Below, in pieces: positions 52,599 to 57,282 of a DNA stretch of 57,282 nt; positions within the stretch are counted from its first letter, which is position 1, and each line of letters opens with the position of its first letter. Made by a program: the position numbers and the translations under genes. The stretch comes from Martensiomyces pterosporus (lineage: Eukaryota; Kickxellomycota; Kickxellomycetes; Kickxellales; Kickxellaceae), in contig MU604037.1 of assembly GCA_025201845.1 (NCBI GenBank), forward strand, positions 1-57,282, read 5' to 3'. Below the pieces are notes generated by a model that made no database searches, had not been told where the DNA came from, and worked only from the letters and a program-made list of their open reading frames with translations.

Positions 52599-53647
52599 CA
52601 GATGAAGACAGCTTTCGGTCGCGAATGCACGGCAACTGATACTGGATTGAACAGCTGATAAAATAAATGTCTGCTTGGTGAGAATGAATGCAGTCTGCCT
52701 TCTTTTTGCACATGCCGCTGTGGGGGGAGGCAGCGCACATCACCTCTCTTTCAATGCCTCCAAAGCAAAGGAGGCACCGTGTGTGAAAGGAGGTGCCGTT
52801 CGCCTGTCCAATTCGCACTGTGAGAGCAAACGATAGGCGCTCAAAGCACTGTACACGTGGACTGTGCCTATGCCTGCTTGCTGTTGCTTGCATTGCTGCA
52901 ACAAGACCCCTCCCCACTTAGCCGAGCAAAATAATCTGCAAGCGCATGCATATATTGGACCTCAACCGTCTGCACACCCTGCATGCACAAGCGGCAGAGT
53001 TGGGAGAATGGATGAGCAAAAGAATTCAGTTGCGCACTAAACATAAAGTTTATGCTGTATGGCTGCCGAGAGTGGGGGACGCTGCGGGCACACGGCGCCC
53101 TCTGTCGCCAAATGCGCCCTTAGGGTAGCTTTGTGGAAAGGAAGCTGGCAGATCTCGGCGCAAGATTTTGCGGATGGCGCGATTTCCCTCCTCCCCCCGC
53201 TTTGCACAGCCCAGTGTCAGGCAGACGGGTGGTTAGTGAGTGGGCAGTTTTTTTTTTTCGTGTGCGCATCGCAAGATGCAATGCATGGCAGACTTGTGCA
53301 GACAATTAGAATGTGTACGCGTTCACACTTGCCTTTCCATAAAGGAGGTGTCATTGTGCCTTAGGCAGGCACGTAAAGAGGACATGCTTGGGATCACTAT
53401 TAGTGCTTTGCTGTGCGCCCATCTTCTCTGTCTTTCACGGAAGGCTAGCAGCGCACTCGCCACACCGATCAGAAGTGCGAATTGGCAGGCAGCACACCCG
53501 TGTCGTCTTTGATGGCCTCCCTCTACGTTCTTTTATTTATATAAGCAGCGCTGCCCGGCTGCAAAGAGATAAAGTCTCCTTCAGTCCACAGTCTGCCACC
53601 TGTTCTTTTCTTATTCTTTCTCTATTTATACACCTTCAATACACGAA
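52599..53647. other. Intergenic upstream of the receptor-like gene
   Basis: About 1 kb. A T-run at about 53250-53259 is the only notable feature. The last 120 bases are pyrimidine-rich. No gene seen. Confidence 0.5.
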
Positions 53648-54760
53648 ATGGCCACGCTTACACCCACACCTACGTTTACGCTTGCGCCCACGCCCACGTC
53701 TGCCCCTACTCCCATTTCAACCAACCGCCCCAACCCTTACTCGCATGGCGTGCTTGGGTACTGGGCTGTAGTTGGCCATGGCTTCAACATCGCATCGATT
53801 GTTTCCTCAGGCTTCGTTGTCGCCGCCGTTGTCCTTTCGTGCCTCCGCAAGCCCCAGCTCCTCAGCCGCACGTCATTCCGCCTCTCCGCCTGGATTGCTG
53901 TCTGTGACATCATCTACTCGGCCTGCGGCCTGTGTACCTTTGACAACGGCTATATGTCTGGCTTGTCGGAGATGCACCTGAGGGTCATCCACTGGTTCAT
54001 GTCGGGCTCCATACTCTCCTTTGTGTTCCTCACGGTGTGTCTGGGCATCCACCTCATCCTGACTGTGTTGACGCACAAGTCGAATATCGCAAGACCCATT
54101 CAGGCATTCTACGAGTATGTCAGCGTGTTCCTTGGGTTCCTCCTCGCACACCCCATCCTCTACCTGTACACGCTGGTGCAGTGGGCCCCGCGGGCACAGG
54201 TCTTCCACATCCAGGCTGATCCGGCCGAATACAATCGTAATGCTTGGCTAACCAAGTGGATGTGGATTCTCGGCAGCATTGTCTTTTTGCTTGGAGTCTC
54301 GGTTGCCGTGTGCAACAAGATGATCCGCTCCTTTAGCAAAACTAGCAGCCTCACCGCATACCCCGAAGGCACGAGTGAGTGGGACGACATCACTATTTCG
54401 TCGGTTAACGCTCAGCGCAAGAGGGAGATTAGGTCCGTTACCCTGCGCATCGCCTGCTATCCACTTGTGCCTATTTTCACGCAGACATGGGTGCTGGCAG
54501 CTAACACTGTCAACTTGTGCCCGATGTGGCTCTACGTCCTGGCCAACCTACTCCCTGCTACCCAAGGCATGATCAACTTCCTCATCTTCCTGATGAACCC
54601 CGCGTGGGACGGACAAAGGAGCAAGATTTTCAAGCGTGCGCTGCCGCCTCGCGCAAAGGAGGAAAAATCAATGCTTGTCAACGACGCCCGCTTTGATTTC
54701 ACCAAGCTCAATGCATCAACAGTAAACCTGTCGCCGTACCAGTCCCGCGAGGATGTGTAA
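53648..54760 (+). CDS. Seven-transmembrane receptor-like protein (cAMP-receptor/Git3-like fold)
   Basis: 370 residues with a short outer N-terminus containing TPTPTF and TPTSAPTP repeats, then seven hydrophobic segments: about 36-66, 76-98, 112-138, 155-175, 205-228, 266-290 and 297-318. The pattern, including a long third inner loop (RSFSKTSSLTAYPEGTSEWDDI) and a Ser/Thr-rich C-terminal tail, resembles class E/cAMP-like and Git3 fungal G-protein-coupled receptors. SFRLSAWIAVCDIIYSACG fits helix 2 of that group. The ligand and G protein are unknown. An unrelated seven-helix membrane protein is the alternative. Confidence 0.72.
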   Translation: MATLTPTPTFTLAPTPTSAPTPISTNRPNPYSHGVLGYWAVVGHGFNIASIVSSGFVVAAVVLSCLRKPQLLSRTSFRLSAWIAVCDIIYSACGLCTFDNGYMSGLSEMHLRVIHWFMSGSILSFVFLTVCLGIHLILTVLTHKSNIARPIQAFYEYVSVFLGFLLAHPILYLYTLVQWAPRAQVFHIQADPAEYNRNAWLTKWMWILGSIVFLLGVSVAVCNKMIRSFSKTSSLTAYPEGTSEWDDITISSVNAQRKREIRSVTLRIACYPLVPIFTQTWVLAANTVNLCPMWLYVLANLLPATQGMINFLIFLMNPAWDGQRSKIFKRALPPRAKEEKSMLVNDARFDFTKLNASTVNLSPYQSREDV

Positions 54761-54951
54761 AACGCAGAAGCCATCTTGCTTTCGCTTGTTGCTCCTACTG
54801 ATACACTCTTTTGAAACGTAATATTCTTATCTTTCCCTATTTATTATCCATCACGTCAAAAGCCCTATTCCGCTTTAGATAAATATACTCAACAGCATAC
54901 ACGCAGAACGTAGAGTATACCGGCCATACTGAGAGGTGAGCGCAGGCTAGT

Positions 54952-56310
54952 TTAAGCGAATAGGATGCCCTGCTCCTCCTTGAACTCGTCCTCCGAATCG
55001 CTTGCAGGGCTCTCGCTGGACTCTCTGATGCGGAATGAAAGGTAGATCATGAGGAAAGCCGAAACATCAAGCAGACCCCAGTTGACGAACAGCTGTGTCT
55101 TGAAGGCAACAGCCTTGGCATCGAGCTGCCACGAGACAGCCGCGCCGATGGACTGGATGGCCTTGTAGAACCCGGCATAGCGAGCGAGCTTTGAGGCGTC
55201 GTTGGTGATCGTGCGAAGAAGCCAGTACGCCATGTTGTTCCAGAGCGCATCCTGGATGCCCATGCACGCATACAGAATGCAGGGGCCAACGGCGCGTGCA
55301 GTCTCCTTGAAATCAATGGCGCCGCCAGGGTAGTCAGTGGGTCCAGAGGCAGTGGCGCCGTGCGTGTACTTGCTCTGCATGACGAGAGCACCAGCCCACA
55401 CGGTGTTGACCGCGACGAATGTGACGATGACGCCGTACAGGGCACGCTTCTTGCGCGACAGCCTCTGGTTGTCCAGGAGGCGGGTGAAGACGAATGACGT
55501 GCCCATCTGAGCGCCCCAGTACCAGATATTGTTGAACCCCTTGGTGCGGGTGGTAAACAGAGAGCCGTTGTACGGGCCAAACTGGTACGAGTAGTAGAAG
55601 TTGGAGCTGAACATCATGGGGACCAGAATGAGCATCCAGGGATCCATGAACATCCTGAGGATGGCGACGGCGTCGGCGACAATGTTGTCGACCCTCTTGA
55701 TCTCGATGTGGCTGCCATCGGAGCGGAAAACCCTGGAGGGAGGAGCGAGGACCAGACCGCAGAGGGCCCCGCAGACCTCAATGGCCAAAAAGGCAGCGTA
55801 CGCGGCGTCAGACAGAGGACCGTCGTGGTTAAAGTTGGTGGCAAGGAGAACGACACCGCCAAGGACACCGCCGAGGTTAAAGATAACCCAGAAAATGGTG
55901 ATGAACCTGCCCTTTTCGGACTCGAGGGGGTACGACATCATGATCATTCCCTGTGCGGTCCAGAAGATGCCAGCGCCAAGCCCGAGCATCGCGCCAGCCC
56001 AGATGGTGAACCACGAGTTGCCGGTGTGGTTGATGTAGATGTAGGAGCCAGAGTAGAGAGCGTACATGATGCCGCCAATGAACATGGTGAAGCGGACACC
56101 GAACTTGTTGATGATGGCGCCGCCAAAGAGACCAGAGAGAATGAAGCAGACGTAGAGGGCAGTGTTGGCGTTGTTGCCGGCAGTGCGGTCGACCTGGCCA
56201 CCGCCGCCGGTGCCGTTCAGGGCATTGAACATGCCAGGGCACCCGAAGCAGATGAATCCCAGGATGACGACCTGCGTCCTGGCTGCAAAGTAAGGAAGAA
56301 AGCCTCTCAT
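54952..56310 (-). CDS. UNC93-like MFS membrane protein
   Basis: 452 residues with about eleven to twelve helices. It follows the fungal UNC93-like (DUF895) pattern: ARTQVVILGFICFGCPGMFNALNG in helix 1, TALYVCFILSGLFGGAI, LGAGIFWTAQGMIMMSYP and the ESEKGRFITIFW motif after helix 5. QFGPYNGSLFTTRTKGFNNI and GIQDALWNNMAYWLLRT are also typical. The acidic C-terminal tail (SDSEDEFKEE) faces the cytosol. Function in fungi is unclear. ATG 56310 is the first true start, the upstream codons being TTG CGG CCA ACT. Confidence 0.92.
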   Translation of the reverse strand: MRGFLPYFAARTQVVILGFICFGCPGMFNALNGTGGGGQVDRTAGNNANTALYVCFILSGLFGGAIINKFGVRFTMFIGGIMYALYSGSYIYINHTGNSWFTIWAGAMLGLGAGIFWTAQGMIMMSYPLESEKGRFITIFWVIFNLGGVLGGVVLLATNFNHDGPLSDAAYAAFLAIEVCGALCGLVLAPPSRVFRSDGSHIEIKRVDNIVADAVAILRMFMDPWMLILVPMMFSSNFYYSYQFGPYNGSLFTTRTKGFNNIWYWGAQMGTSFVFTRLLDNQRLSRKKRALYGVIVTFVAVNTVWAGALVMQSKYTHGATASGPTDYPGGAIDFKETARAVGPCILYACMGIQDALWNNMAYWLLRTITNDASKLARYAGFYKAIQSIGAAVSWQLDAKAVAFKTQLFVNWGLLDVSAFLMIYLSFRIRESSESPASDSEDEFKEEQGILFA

Positions 56311-56725
56311 AGTTGGCCGCAATTACAAATTAACAGTAGTAGCAGTGTGGATAATAGGGGTAGCGGAATGGAAAGGAAGCCGTGAGGTCTGCGCTAGGGC
56401 TGCTACCGTGTATGGATCGGGCAGAGGCATGGGGGCTGCCCAGCCGGCCTTTTATACACAAGGTTGGCAGGTGAGAATGTGGATTCTGCCGAAAGGCTGT
56501 GCCTGCCCCAAGCACGAGCTGTATTCCGGAAAAGCTGGTGCTGTTTGAATGCACTGGCTGTGACTCTGAGTGCAAAGTGTCGGGTGCTTATTTTATCCTT
56601 GTTTTTCAGGCCACAGGTGGTGCGACAGCGCAACCCCTGGCTGCTTCCTAGCATGGCCAATTTCAGGGCTATATGCCAGTGTACGAGTTTGTGCAACGCC
56701 TGCATGTATGGCGTCTGCAAGGATT
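56311..56725. other. Intergenic
   Basis: UNC93-like promoter and 3' flank of the last gene. No gene seen. Confidence 0.45.
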
Positions 56726-57282
56726 CTAGGGAGCCAGCGCAAGGTGGATCGCTGCTGCTGCCGCCCACACCAAGCCAGTCCCAGCCAAGGCACTGGCCCT
56801 GCCCTCCATGTCCACGTTCCTAATCACCCGCCCGTAACCCCTATCGCTCCTAATGGACCCCGAGTTGGATCCCAGCGACCCGCCGTGCACCAGGTTGCTG
56901 CCAGCACCCAGGTCCTCGTACTGGCCCTCGCCAGCAACCCCCTCCTGCTCCTTGCTCTCGTCCTTTGGAGACTGCTGTGGTTTGGCGGGTTTCGGCTGCG
57001 CATCTGGCACGCCCTTGGACTTCTGTGGCGGGGGCTTCTTGGCGGGCTCCGCCGCTGTGGTGTCTGACCCGATGATAGGCATGTCCTCGGGCTCACCAGC
57101 CTTCTTCTGGCTGCAGAAGATCTGCTGCTGGCCCTTTTCGCCCTCCATCATGCGCTGGTAGTACTCGTCGTCGCCGCACTTCTCGTAGCACCGGACGACG
57201 TACTCCTGCCGAAGGCACTTGCATGTCATGTTGATACCGCAGATATTCACCTCGGCGCGGGTTTGAGCGACGCACTTTTTGA
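56726..57282 (-). CDS. Cys-rich, probably GPI-anchored surface protein (5' end cut by window edge)
   Basis: The frame runs from the right edge without a start, so the N-terminus and signal peptide are outside. The visible 184 residues have a Cys-rich segment with seven Cys (KKCVAQTRAEVNICG, NMTCKCL, VVRCYEKCGDDEYY, IFCS). A Pro/Lys-rich, low-complexity linker follows (AKKPPPQKSKG and QPKPAKPQQSPKDES), then a Gly/Ser region and a terminal hydrophobic stretch GTGLVWAAAAAIHLALAP preceded by small residues, as in GPI-attachment signals. Similar architecture occurs in fungal extracellular proteins with eight-Cys modules. I cannot name the family. A Met in the visible part is unlikely to be the start because Cys codons continue upstream. 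Confidence 0.75.
   Translation of the reverse strand, partial: KKCVAQTRAEVNICGINMTCKCLRQEYVVRCYEKCGDDEYYQRMMEGEKGQQQIFCSQKKAGEPEDMPIIGSDTTAAEPAKKPPPQKSKGVPDAQPKPAKPQQSPKDESKEQEGVAGEGQYEDLGAGSNLVHGGSLGSNSGSIRSDRGYGRVIRNVDMEGRASALAGTGLVWAAAAAIHLALAP

Overview
This window is nuclear DNA of a fungus. Nearly every gene is a single uninterrupted reading frame of eukaryotic type. The exceptions carry spliceosomal introns with GTAAGT-like donors, and the catalogue includes ATG22, URM1, HUB1, urease, a fungal-type purine permease relative, yeast-like mitochondrial uS19m and a Fun30 remodeller. Intron poverty, moderately GC-rich third positions, IRC24-like reductases, a degenerate trypsin-fold surface protein and a membrane-anchored double-psi beta-barrel protein together suggest an early-diverging lineage, perhaps Kickxellomycotina. 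That placement is a guess and rests on no search.

Layout. 1-9.7 kb: the 5' part of an HMG-CoA reductase gene (cut by the left edge), HUB1 (one intron), isocitrate lyase, URM1, and a secreted/membrane pseudoprotease. 10.2-21.2 kb: ATG22 (one intron), cytosolic ribosomal protein eL19 with a start codon split by an intron, beta-carbonic anhydrase, a possible tiny secreted His-rich peptide, mitochondrial uS19m divergent from cytosolic uS13 (RPS18, whose first coding exon is only the ATG), and a METTL21/EFM6-like lysine methyltransferase. 22.3-29.2 kb: urease, then three tandem IRC24-like short-chain dehydrogenases with a decayed fourth copy between them. 29.9-38 kb: a mitochondrial PPR protein, two tandem secreted GDSL esterases, and a frameshifted BAHD-type acyltransferase remnant. 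38.6-48.2 kb: a DAL5-type MFS transporter, a PPIL4-type cyclophilin with an RRM, phosphoglycerate kinase, a divergent purine nucleoside phosphorylase, an amino-acid permease and a GRHPR-type 2-hydroxyacid reductase. 48.6-57.3 kb: a Fun30/SMARCAD1 remodeller, a membrane-anchored DPBB protein, a seven-helix receptor-like protein, an UNC93-like MFS protein, and a Cys-rich, probably GPI-anchored protein cut by the right edge.

How they work together. Most genes are housekeeping and not obviously clustered. Several fall in connected pathways: isocitrate lyase makes glyoxylate and the GRHPR-like enzyme can reduce it; urease, the DAL5-like carrier, the amino-acid permease and the PNP relative fit nitrogen scavenging. 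Three ribosomal protein genes lie within about 6 kb, two of them on one shared promoter. I found no mobile element, CRISPR array, tRNA or rRNA. No clearly new multi-gene system is evident. The most unusual items are the pseudoprotease, the start-codon introns, the conserved promoter element of the dehydrogenase array and the two decayed genes.
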